Of a DNA stretch of 15,944 bases, positions 6,938 through 14,800 are shown in pieces. Source of the DNA: CAZWVM01 sp964637705 (GTDB lineage Bacteria > UBA8481); NCBI GenBank assembly GCA_964637705.1, contig CAZWVM010000071.1, positions 1-15,944 of the forward strand, in the 5' to 3' direction. The number at the start of each line of letters is the position of its first letter. The stretch's first letter is position 1. The notes below the pieces were generated by a model. That model was not told the origin of the DNA, did not search any database, and worked only from the letters and a program-made list of their open reading frames with translations. The position numbers were made by a program, and so were the translations under genes.

Positions 6938-9259
6938 ATGAGCCCCGCTCCGTCCATTCTCATCACCGAGTGCCTCCAGGGCGACTTCGTCAAGCCGATC
7001 GGCCGGCACGATCCCCTTCCCAACGTCCTGCACGTGGGTCACGAGGAATCGCACCGGCTGATGGGCGAGAACCCTTCCGAGGGACCGGTCGCCCGGCTCA
7101 TGTTGTGGACACGCTCGCGATCGCCGGAGGAGCTTCTCTGCATCCACATCCGCGACTGGCACGACGAGAACGATGCCGCGCAGGAGACGCACTTCCGGCA
7201 ATTCGGAGCGCACTGCGTGCGAGGCACGGCCGGCGCGGAGTTCGTCTTTCCCCTGCCCGAGGACGGCGCGGCCCGGGTCGTCGATTCCCCGTCGCTCAAC
7301 GACTTCCAGGGCACTGACCTCGCGGCGATCCTCGAGCCGTGGGCGGACCAGCCCGTTCGCGTCGGCATCACCGGGGTCTGGACGGAGGCGAAAGTCTTCT
7401 TTCTCGCCTACGAGCTCGTCACGCGCTACCCGGCCTTCCACATCGCCGTCTGCTCGGCCCTGACCGCCAGTGCCTCGCGCGCCGGCCACTTCATCGCCCT
7501 GGAGCAGATGCGCCGCCTCCTCGGCGTGACCGTCCACGACTCGCTCGCCGCCTTTGTCGAGTTTCTCGGGGGCGAACGCGAGGAACTGCCTCTGCCGGGG
7601 CGCGGCGCCGATGCGGCGCTGAAACTCTCGTTCGACGGGGCGCTGGAACTCGGGGAGACCGACGAGAGGCTCCTCCGTCACCTCTTCCGGGACTGCCGTT
7701 CCGCGCGCTTCCGCGTGCTCGACGGCGGCTTCTCCGGCAACGTCGTCCTCGGAAGCGAAAGCACCGACCTCCTCGGACACGCACAGGTTCCTCACGTGGT
7801 CAAGATCGGACGGCACGACCTGGTCGGCCGGGAGCGGTCCTCCTTCGAGCGGATCGAGTCCGTTCTGGGGAACACCGCACCGCGCGTCGCGGACTTCGCC
7901 GACCTCGGCGACCGGGGCGCGATCAAGTACCGCTATGCCTCGATGGGGGAGGGATCCTCCACGACCTTCCAGAGGCTGTACATGAAGGGGCTCGGGTCGG
8001 AGGAGACGAACCGGATCCTGAGGACGGTCTTCGTGGAGCAGTTGGGGCGGCTGTACGGCGCGGCGACGCGGGAGCGCTGCGACCTGCTCGAGTATTACTG
8101 CTTCTCGCCGAACTGGGCGCCGCGGGTCCGGCGGAAGGTCGAGGACCTGCTCGGGGGCCCGGCGGCGGGCGATTCGATCCTCCTGCCCGGCGGGCTCGCC
8201 GCCCCGAACCCCTGCCGTTTCTACGAGTGCGATCTCGCCTCATTCCCCCGGCTCGACGACACGGCCTTCTTCTCCTACGTCCACGGCGACCTCAACGGCG
8301 CGAACATCATCGTCGACGCGGCGGGCAACGTCTGGCTCATCGACTTCTTCCACACGCACCGCGGTCACGTCCTGAAGGACCTGGCCAAGCTGGAGAACGA
8401 CCTCCTCTACATCTTCACGCCCGTCGACGGGGAGGAATCGCTCGCGGAGGCCGCGCGCCTGACCGACGCGCTCGTGCGGGTCGAGGACCTGGCCCGGCCC
8501 CTGCCCCCGGCGTCCGACGCCGGTGTCGAATCGCCCTCCTTCGCGCGCGCCTGGGAGACGCTCTCGTACCTGCGTTCCTTCCACGCCGGCCTCATCCAGA
8601 CGGACCGCGACCCCCTCCAACTCTTCATCGCGCTCCTCCGGTACGCGGTGCACACGCTCTCCTTCGACGAGCCGAACCGCTGGCAGAGGCTCTGGGCGCT
8701 TTACGCGGCGTCGCGATTCTCGGCCGAGGTCACGGCGCGAATCCGGAGCCGGGGGCCGTTGCGGGTGGACTGGCTCGATGGTCCGCTCACCACGCCGGGC
8801 CGCGTGGGACTCACGATCCTTCCCGGACGCAGGGACCTCGGCCGCGACCTCGCGGCCGACGTCGCCGCCCTGAAGGAGCAGAAAGCGACTCACGTCGTGA
8901 CGCTCGTGACGTCGCCGGAACTGGCTCATTACGGGGTACCGGGTCTGCTCGAGGCCTACCGGGGCGCCGGGCTGGAGGCACTCCATGAGTCGATCATGGA
9001 CCAGTCGGTGCCGTCGAGGGAGCAGATGGCGCGGATCGCGGCCTGGCTCTCGGAACGCGTCGAACGCGGCGGATCGGTGGTGGTGCACTGCGTGGGCGGC
9101 CTCGGGCGCTCCGGGACGGTGGCGGCTGCCTGGTTGCGCGCGCGCGGCCTCTCGACGGAGGCGGCTCTCGCCGCGGTGCGCACCGCCCGCTCTCCGCGGG
9201 CGGTCGAGACGAGGCTGCAGGAGACGTTCGTGGAGCGGGCGGGCTCGAACCGGGCGTGA
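6938..9259 (+). CDS. pseudo-nicotinamidase / APH-like kinase / CDKN3-like phosphatase fusion
   Basis: A 773-residue cytoplasmic three-domain protein. Residues 6-205 form an isochorismatase/nicotinamidase-fold domain. DWH (73-75), His85 and AHCVRGTAGAEF (91-102) match the metal site and following loop of nicotinamidases, but the catalytic Cys position aligns with Thr149 (VGITGVWTEA) and the catalytic Lys is absent. Residues 245-600 form an APH/choline-kinase-like phosphotransferase: Gly-rich LDGGFSGNVV (261-270), Lys289 in HVVKIG, the catalytic loop HGDLNGAN (449-456) and metal-binding IDF (468-470) followed by GHVLKDLAKLE. This pattern recalls TCAD9 domains, from memory. Residues 618-770 form a dual-specificity phosphatase of the CDKN3 type: HCVGGLGRSGT with Cys718 and Arg724, and general acid Asp688. 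ATG 6938 has a purine-rich AAGGGGGAAGGG just upstream, 22 bases after the OmpA gene. The domain calls are strong; the substrate is unknown. Confidence 0.85.
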   Translation: MSPAPSILITECLQGDFVKPIGRHDPLPNVLHVGHEESHRLMGENPSEGPVARLMLWTRSRSPEELLCIHIRDWHDENDAAQETHFRQFGAHCVRGTAGAEFVFPLPEDGAARVVDSPSLNDFQGTDLAAILEPWADQPVRVGITGVWTEAKVFFLAYELVTRYPAFHIAVCSALTASASRAGHFIALEQMRRLLGVTVHDSLAAFVEFLGGEREELPLPGRGADAALKLSFDGALELGETDERLLRHLFRDCRSARFRVLDGGFSGNVVLGSESTDLLGHAQVPHVVKIGRHDLVGRERSSFERIESVLGNTAPRVADFADLGDRGAIKYRYASMGEGSSTTFQRLYMKGLGSEETNRILRTVFVEQLGRLYGAATRERCDLLEYYCFSPNWAPRVRRKVEDLLGGPAAGDSILLPGGLAAPNPCRFYECDLASFPRLDDTAFFSYVHGDLNGANIIVDAAGNVWLIDFFHTHRGHVLKDLAKLENDLLYIFTPVDGEESLAEAARLTDALVRVEDLARPLPPASDAGVESPSFARAWETLSYLRSFHAGLIQTDRDPLQLFIALLRYAVHTLSFDEPNRWQRLWALYAASRFSAEVTARIRSRGPLRVDWLDGPLTTPGRVGLTILPGRRDLGRDLAADVAALKEQKATHVVTLVTSPELAHYGVPGLLEAYRGAGLEALHESIMDQSVPSREQMARIAAWLSERVERGGSVVVHCVGGLGRSGTVAAAWLRARGLSTEAALAAVRTARSPRAVETRLQETFVERAGSNRA

Positions 9260-9269
9260 GGAGCGAATC

Positions 9270-9533
9270 GTGAGAAACGGCGAGTGCAGGATCGAGCAAT
9301 ACCGCGGTGCAAAGCTCGTCCGTTCCTTCACCCCCACGGGCGACAAGGATCGGCCCTGGAGCATGAACGTGAACGGCAGGAGCTATCTGAGGTCGAACGG
9401 GTGGGTCCTGTCGAAAATCCTGCCGACCCTGATCGAGGGGTCCTCCTTCACGACGAGGGTGGTTCCCCGGAAGGTCACCCCAGCGCGCGGGGCGCCTGCG
9501 GTCTCACGTCCGCGAAAACGGAATGGACGATAG
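9270..9533 (+). CDS. small hypothetical protein, 87 residues
   Basis: The start is the GTG at 9270, with GAGGAG 6 bases upstream, partly inside the preceding stop region, and a gap of only 10 bases from the fusion gene. The product is basic and soluble, with no signal peptide or membrane segment. Residues 5-66 alternate polar and hydrophobic residues as a compact beta-rich domain might (CRIEQYRGAKLVRSF, then WSMNVNGRSYLRSNGWVL), followed by a Pro/Arg-rich tail. I do not recognise a family. The strong ribosome-binding site and tight spacing argue it is real and co-expressed with the kinase/phosphatase fusion, possibly as a partner or substrate (inference). The gene ends 18 bases before the convergent tRNA gene. 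Confidence 0.6.
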   Translation: MRNGECRIEQYRGAKLVRSFTPTGDKDRPWSMNVNGRSYLRSNGWVLSKILPTLIEGSSFTTRVVPRKVTPARGAPAVSRPRKRNGR

Positions 9534-9551
9534 AGAAAACCGGATCGAGCA

Positions 9552-9638
9552 TGGTGCCGAGGCCGGGACTTGAACCCGGATGGAGTTGCCCCCGCTAGCT
9601 CCTGAAGCTAGTGCGTCTGCCAATTCCGCCACCTCGGC
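9552..9638 (-). tRNA. tRNA-Leu (anticodon CAG)
   Basis: An 87-nucleotide class II tRNA on the minus strand, CCA end encoded. The acceptor stem pairs GCCGAGG (5' end at 9638) with CCTCGGC (9556-9562). The D-arm has the leucine-type GGTGGCGGAATTGG sequence. The anticodon stem CTAGC/GCTAG encloses the loop TTCAGGA with anticodon CAG, a variable arm follows (GGGGGCAACTCC region), and the T-arm contains GGTTCAAGTCC. The discriminator base is A. It reads CUG codons. Confidence 0.97.
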
Positions 9639-9851
9639 ACGAGGAAGCGAGATACTACACGCCGCCGGGAGTCATTTCACGCGTTTTTTCGGGACCTGGC
9701 GCGGACAAGGAGACGAACGATCCGCCGCCGGGCGGATTCCGAGGTCGTCCCGAAACAGGAGGTCGCGAGGGACGACCGAGGCCTCGGAGCCCGGCAGGAT
9801 GCCGGGCGAGAATGATCGAGGCGGCGGGCCGTTCGTCGATCGCCCGCTCCC
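9639..9851. other. hairpin-rich intergenic spacer
   Basis: This 213-base stretch between the tRNA and the flavin-reductase stop holds no convincing gene. It contains three short perfect inverted repeats in a row: ATCCGCC/GGCGGAT (9720-9726 and 9731-9737, 4-base loop), GGTCGTCCC/GGGACGACC (9743-9751 and 9769-9777, 17-base loop) and GCCCGGC/GCCGGGC (9789-9795 and 9801-9807, 5-base loop). A 12-base palindrome CCGAGGCCTCGG lies at 9776-9787. No T-run follows a stem on either strand, so these are not classical terminators. They may still end or stabilise the flavin-reductase transcript. Confidence 0.4.
9652..9657 (-). promoter_or_regulatory. possible -10 box of the tRNA-Leu gene
   Basis: TAGTAT on the minus strand, 13 bases before the mature tRNA 5' end. 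It would give a leader of roughly 7 bases for RNase P removal. The -35 region (GTGAAA at 17-base spacing) is weak. Confidence 0.3.
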
Positions 9852-10457
9852 CTACTTCCGCCCCCGCACGATCTCCGACGGGATCCCGAAGATGCTGCCG
9901 CCGAGGTGCGCAAGGATGCTCCCGCCCTTCTCCGGACGCCACCGCTTCGCGAAGGCGCCGCGCTCCGCCCGCGCCTCGAGGATCTCCACCAGCATCAGGT
10001 CGTAGCCCTCCTGGAGCTTCCTGCCCAGGGGCGTCTTCCACTCCAGGATCCGGCACTCGAGTATCGCCAGCGCCTCCGCGATGCCCGGCGCCTTGATCCT
10101 CCGGCTCCGCTCCGGCGTCAGCCCGAACCGCCGGCACTTGTCCACCTCGACGCTCGAGGTCGTGCCCACGCCCATCACCTCGTCGACGAGATCCGCGCCG
10201 GGGATGGAGATCGCCAGTTCGCCCGTCTCGAGCGAGGCCTGGGTCGTCCGGTGCCCGGAGGCGATGACCAACGCGGCCTTCGGAGGGTCGTAATCGAGAG
10301 GCATGCACCATGCCACTGTGCAGACGCGCAAGGGCGTTCGCGCCTTCGCGCCCTTCGGCAGCGACGAGACCAATACGACGGGGCAGGGCCCGAGCAGACG
10401 ATAGACGAGATCCCGGGGGACCGGGATCTTGCGGGACTGCTTCTTCCTCTTCGCCAT
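9852..10457 (-). CDS. flavin reductase-like (FMN-binding split-barrel) protein
   Basis: A 201-residue protein of the flavin reductase-like family, which binds FMN in a split beta barrel and in known members reduces flavin with NAD(P)H or acts as a flavoprotein oxidoreductase. Family-like features are CPVVLVSS (25-32), TVAWCMPLDYDPPKAALVIASG (47-68, the region lining the flavin phosphate), TTQASLETGELAISIP (71-86), and a C-terminal GGSIFG (186-191). A very basic MAKRKKQSRK head precedes the domain. ATG 10457 is chosen because GGGAG lies 5 bases upstream; the frame continues to 10532 without a better site. There is no membrane segment. It diverges from the AlbA_2 gene and reads towards the tRNA. 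Redox partner and substrate are unknown. Confidence 0.82.
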   Translation of the reverse strand: MAKRKKQSRKIPVPRDLVYRLLGPCPVVLVSSLPKGAKARTPLRVCTVAWCMPLDYDPPKAALVIASGHRTTQASLETGELAISIPGADLVDEVMGVGTTSSVEVDKCRRFGLTPERSRRIKAPGIAEALAILECRILEWKTPLGRKLQEGYDLMLVEILEARAERGAFAKRWRPEKGGSILAHLGGSIFGIPSEIVRGRK

Positions 10458-10503
10458 GGTCGCTCCCTTCGTCCGCATCGCGAAACGCGCGCCGACGCAC
10501 CCA

Positions 10504-10532
10504 GTACTAGGATTCCGGCCGCGAGATGTCAA
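10504..10532 (-). promoter_or_regulatory. probable promoter of the flavin-reductase-like gene
   Basis: On the minus strand, a perfect -35 TTGACA (10527-10532), an exact 17-base spacer and TAGTAC (10504-10509, 3 of 6 matches). The predicted start near 10497 leaves a leader of about 40 bases carrying the GGGAG ribosome-binding site. Confidence 0.55.
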
Positions 10533-10542
10533 CGCCCTTCGA

Positions 10543-10572
10543 TTGACGCTCCGTCATCCGCCGCGATAGGAT
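10543..10572 (+). promoter_or_regulatory. probable promoter of the AlbA_2 membrane-protein gene
   Basis: TTGACG (10543-10548), an 18-base spacer and TAGGAT (10567-10572, 4 of 6 matches). It lies back to back with the flavin-reductase promoter; the two -35 boxes are 10 bases apart. The predicted transcription start falls at about 10579, exactly on an ATG that opens a short leader ORF. Confidence 0.5.
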
Positions 10573-10578
10573 CGAAGC

Positions 10579-10644
10579 ATGTCAAGAGCCGGGCTTGCAT
10601 TCGATCGCGCGCCGGGAGCCGGCGCGCCTGGATCGCGCCGATGA
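10579..10644 (+). CDS. possible 21-codon leader ORF upstream of the AlbA_2 gene
   Basis: An ATG six bases after the -10 box opens a 21-residue frame, MSRAGLAFDR followed by Ala/Pro/Gly/Arg-rich residues. Its TGA overlaps the ATG of the membrane protein as ATGA. It has no Shine-Dalgarno sequence and would be translated from a leaderless mRNA, then couple to the main gene, which itself lacks a clear ribosome-binding site. The same arrangement could arise by chance in so short a frame. Confidence 0.35.
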   Translation: MSRAGLAFDRAPGAGAPGSRR

Positions 10645-11777
10645 GCGCTCCCGCCCCGGGGCTCGCCGCCTGGCTCCACCCCGATCTCTCGGGGCTCGGC
10701 CGCGAGTTCAAGTTGACGCTCGACGAGCAGGCCGTCACGGGCGTCAAGGTCCTCGGCGCGGCCCTCGTCGTCCTCGCCGTCGCCGCGCTCGTCCTGCTCA
10801 GGACCCTCTACACCGCGGAAACGGTCAAGACCGCCGAGGGCCTCGACCTCAGCCTCCGCTTCCTCGCGCTCGGCGCCCTCATGCTCGGCGCCCTGAAGGT
10901 CCCCGTTCTCCGCCGCCACGCCCGCTCCCTGCTCCTCGTCGTGATGTTCGCCGTCCTCGCCGATTCGCTCGTCCTGCAGCTGCGCCTCATCCCGGTCCAC
11001 CGCTCCCAGCTCGGGCTCTTCATCGCCGCGCTCTGCTTCATCGCTTTCACCTTCATGCCCTACCGCCCCTGGATCGTCGGGCTCTTCGCGTTCTTCGGGC
11101 TGGCCGTCATCCTCGCCGCCGCCGCCACCCTCGGGCTCGAGCTCCACCCCTATAAAAACACCAGCCTCTTCTGGCTCGTCGCCCAGTTCCTCTCCCTCGG
11201 CTCCATCACCTTCATCTTCCGCGCCGCGATCCTCAACATGCAGATCGACATCGACCGTTCCCGCTCGCGCCTCGCGTCGATGCAGGAGGACATCGAGGAC
11301 TACAAGACTCTGCTCGCGCGCACCGAGGATCGCAACGCCGAGTTCAAGTCGTCGTTCCGTTTCGACCACCGGCTGAACCAGGTGAGCCCGGAGATCACGC
11401 AGGCGGCCGTGCGCGCCATCGCCGGCTTCCTCAACTCCGACGGCGGGGCGCTGATCTTCGGCGTCGACGACACCGGGCGCCCCGTGGGGATCGAGAAGGA
11501 CCTGCAGACGCTGAAGAAGCAGAACACCGACGGGTTCCAGCTCGCCGTCATCCAGGCCGTCTCGGACGCGATGGGCGCCGAGTCCTGCCAGAACCTGCGC
11601 TTCAGCTTCCTGAAGGTCGAGAACCGGCCCGTCTGCGTCCTTCACGTCCGCCCCTCGCCCCAGCCGGTCTACGTCGAGTCGAAGAGCCAGTCGGCCTTCT
11701 TCATCCGCACCGGGAACTCCACCCAGGCCCTCGACACCAAGCACGCGGTCGAGTACATCCGCCGGAGGTGGAAGTAA
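10641..11777 (+). CDS. six-pass membrane protein with cytoplasmic Schlafen/AlbA_2 domain
   Basis: A 378-residue protein. About six hydrophobic segments fill the N-terminal half (roughly 35-55, 71-89, 95-113, 123-140, 143-163, 176-194). A charged, probably coiled-coil helix follows (196-232). Residues 233-378 match the Schlafen AlbA_2 (formerly AAA_4) pattern: EFKSSF (234-239), AVRAIAGFLNSDGGALIFGVDDTGRPVGIEKDL (256-288), a mid-domain strand PVCVLHV (330-336), and YVESKSQSAFFIRTGNSTQAL (344-364). In other proteins this domain binds nucleic acid or, in Schlafens, cuts RNA. Catalysis cannot be judged here. ATG 10641 overlaps the leader-ORF stop; only a weak GGA precedes it. Its stop lies 26 bases from the convergent dehydrogenase stop. 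The domain call is good; the function is unknown. Confidence 0.82.
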   Translation: MSAPAPGLAAWLHPDLSGLGREFKLTLDEQAVTGVKVLGAALVVLAVAALVLLRTLYTAETVKTAEGLDLSLRFLALGALMLGALKVPVLRRHARSLLLVVMFAVLADSLVLQLRLIPVHRSQLGLFIAALCFIAFTFMPYRPWIVGLFAFFGLAVILAAAATLGLELHPYKNTSLFWLVAQFLSLGSITFIFRAAILNMQIDIDRSRSRLASMQEDIEDYKTLLARTEDRNAEFKSSFRFDHRLNQVSPEITQAAVRAIAGFLNSDGGALIFGVDDTGRPVGIEKDLQTLKKQNTDGFQLAVIQAVSDAMGAESCQNLRFSFLKVENRPVCVLHVRPSPQPVYVESKSQSAFFIRTGNSTQALDTKHAVEYIRRRWK

Positions 11778-11803
11778 GCCGGTTTCGTGTCGCGGGGGAT
11801 TCG

Positions 11804-14800
11804 CTACAGCGAGGCGAGATTCTGCAGCTGGCTCGAGATGACGATGTACGGGGCGACGCTCGAGGGCTTTTCCGCCTCGATTCGCGCGATCGCGGCCTGC
11901 AGGGTTCCCGCCGAGCGGTACCTCTCGCGACAGTAGCCCTCGATGTCCTGCCCCAGTTCCAGGATCCGCGACGCGATGCGGCGGCGCGAGCGGCGGAGAT
12001 CCGCCACCACGTCGGCCGCCGCCGTCGACTCCCAGTCGTCGCGCCCCGGCAGGGCGTGGATCTGGTCGATGAGATACCCGAGTCGCAGCGCGTCCCCGAC
12101 CTCGTACAGCGTCTCCGCGGCGGCCTTGAGCGGCCGGCGGTGGCGCTCCGCGAGCGCGAAGGCGTCCAGGGCCGTCGGAATGTGTTCCACCAGCGCCAGC
12201 CGCTCCGCCAGGTTCGGCGGCATCCCCGCCTCGCGGCGCGACGCGACGGCCGCGTCGAGATGGGCGCGGTCGCGGTCCGGCAGGATCTTCCTCAGGAACG
12301 GCTTGAAGCGGTCGAGGACGTCGTCGTACTTCGCGCGCGTCTCGCCCAGGCGGTTCCGCAGGTCCGGCACGTTGCGGATCAGCCACCGCGCCGTCAGGAC
12401 CGCCGCCTCGTCCGCCGCGATCAGCTCCTCGTACTGCCGCTCCGCCGCCACGCGGCTCCCCAGCTCGTTCACGCCCTCGATCAGCGCGTCCAGCCCCAGC
12501 GCCTCCCGGGCCACGATCAGCGCCTCGCAGACGCGCGAGGCGGCCAGGCCCAGCTCCGACGTCAGGCGGTGGAGAATCGTCGCGCCGTGCAGGTTCACGA
12601 TCCGGTTCGTCAGGACCGTCACGAGGATGTTGTTCTTCAGCCGGTGGTCGCGGATCGAGCGCCCGAAGTGCCGGCGCATCTCCGGGGCGAAGTAGAGGTC
12701 CACGAACTCGTCGAGGTAGTGCTTCTGGATGATCGGCGAGTCGAAGATGCGGGTCTTGGTGTCGATCTTGGCGTAGGAGAGGAGCACCGCGAGCTCGGGC
12801 CGCGTGAGCCCCGCCCCCGTCCGCTCCCGGTCGCGCAGCTCGTCCGCGTCCGGCAGGCCCTCGAGCCCGACGTTCAACACGCCCCGCCGCTCCAGGTCCG
12901 AGAGCGTCCGCGCGAAGAGCGGAAGACGTCGGCGCGAGCGGATCTCGTCCAGGGAGACCGCCAGCGTCTGGTCGTGGTTGTCCTTGAGCACGTCCCGGAT
13001 GATCGGCTCCTTGAAGCGCCTGAGAAGCTTCGTGCGCTCCGCCGGCTTCACCACGCGCTTCGCGCCGTCGATCAGGATCTTCAGGTTCACCTCGTGGTCG
13101 GAGAGATCCACCCCCGCCGAGTTGTCCACCGCGTCCGTGATGATCCGGCCCCCGCCGCGCGCGAACTCGATGCGCCCCGCCTGGGTGAAACCGAGGTTCC
13201 CGCCCTCGCCGACCAGGCGGCATCGCAGGTCCCGGGCGTCGACGCGGAGGTTGTCGTTCTGCGAGTCCCCCACCTCCGAGTTCACCTCGTGGGAGGCCTT
13301 CACGTACGTCCCGATGCCGCCGTTGTAAAGCAGCTCCACCGGCGCCTTCAGGATCGCGCGGATCAGGCTGTCGGGGTCCAGGGCGGCCGCGTCCACGCCG
13401 AGCGCCCGGCGCACGGGCTCCGAGAGCGGGATGCTCTTCTGCTTGCGCGAGAAGACGCCGCCGCCCGGGGAGAGGGCCTTCTTCGCGTAGTCCTGCCACG
13501 AGGAACGCGGAAGGGCGAAGAGGCGCCTGCGCTCGCGGAAGGAGACGGCGGTGTCGGGGTCGGGATCGAGGAAGATGTCGCGGTGGTCGAAAGCCGCGAC
13601 GAGGCGGATCTTGTCCGACAGGAGCATCCCGTTGCCGAAGACGTCGCCCGACATGTCCCCGATCCCGACCGCCGTGAAGGGATCGCGGTCGGTGTCCTTG
13701 CCGAGATCACGGAAGTGACGGCGCACCGAGACCCAGGCTCCGCGCGCCGTGATGCCCTCCTTCTTGTGGTCGTAGCCGTTCGAGCCGCCCGAGGCGAAGG
13801 CGTCGCCCAGCCAGAAGCCGAACTCCGCGGAGAGCGCGTTCGCGGTGTCGGAGAAGGTCGCCGTGCCCTTATCGGCCGCGACGACGAGGTAGGGATCGTC
13901 GCCGTCATGGGCCGTGATGCGCACCGGACGACGAATGCGGCCCTGCCGGTCGAGATTGTCCTGCATCTGCAGCATCGAGGTGATGAGAAGACGGTAGCAG
14001 CGCCGGATCTCCTCCCCCGCCTGGGCACGGTCCCCCGGCATCCGTTTCACGATGAACCCGCCCTTCGCGCCCGTCGGCACGATCTGGGCGTTCTTCGTGA
14101 CCTGGGTCTTCATGAGCCCCAGCACCTCGGTCCGGAAATCGTCCGGCCGCTCCGACCACCGGATCCCCCCGCGCGCCACCGGGCCGCCGCGGAGATGGCA
14201 CCCCTCCATCGAGGCTCCGCCGTAGACGTAGATCTCCCGCCACGGTCGGGGCGCCGGCATCCGCTGGATCTTCGAGCAGTCGATCTTCACCGCGATCGTC
14301 GACGCGCCCTCCACGAAGTAGTTCGTGCGCACGACCGAATCGACGATGTTCTGGAAGACGCGCAGCGCGCGGTCGTCGTCGAGCGAGCTGACACCGGACA
14401 AGTACTCGTTGAAGCGCGCCGCCAGCGCCTTGCCCCGCTTGCGCACGGACGCGTCCGGCGAGAAACGAGCGAGGAAGAGGTCCACGAGCAGGCGGCTCGC
14501 GGCCGGGTGCCCCACGAGCGTGTTGTTCGCGCCGGTCCGCGCCGGCACGGCGCCGATCTGGCGGGCGTAGTTCCGCAGGCACCGCAACAGCCCGACCTCC
14601 GCGAGCGAGAGGGAGGCACTGATCATCAGGGCGTTCAGGGCGTCGTGCTCGATCTCGTCGGACAGCGCCGCCACCAGGCTCCGCGCGATGGCCGCGCCCC
14701 GCGCGTCGTTGGAGAGCAGGAGCCCGCCGGGCGCGCGGACCCGGAAGACGTGCAGGAAGACCGGTTGCTCCGCGCAGGCGATCCGGAAGGACTCCTCGTC

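Noticed and set aside
9284..9598. 104-codon frame running into the tRNA-Leu gene
   Set aside because: It overlaps a perfect tRNA and lies out of frame with the better supported 9270 gene.
9684..9689. T6 run on the plus strand as an intrinsic terminator
   Set aside because: No GC-rich stem directly precedes it, and no plus-strand gene ends close upstream except across the tRNA.
10554..13499. 981-codon minus-strand frame covering the AlbA_2 gene and part of the dehydrogenase
   Set aside because: It overlaps two well-supported genes on different strands and its translation is extremely Gly/Arg/Glu-rich. It is a GC shadow.
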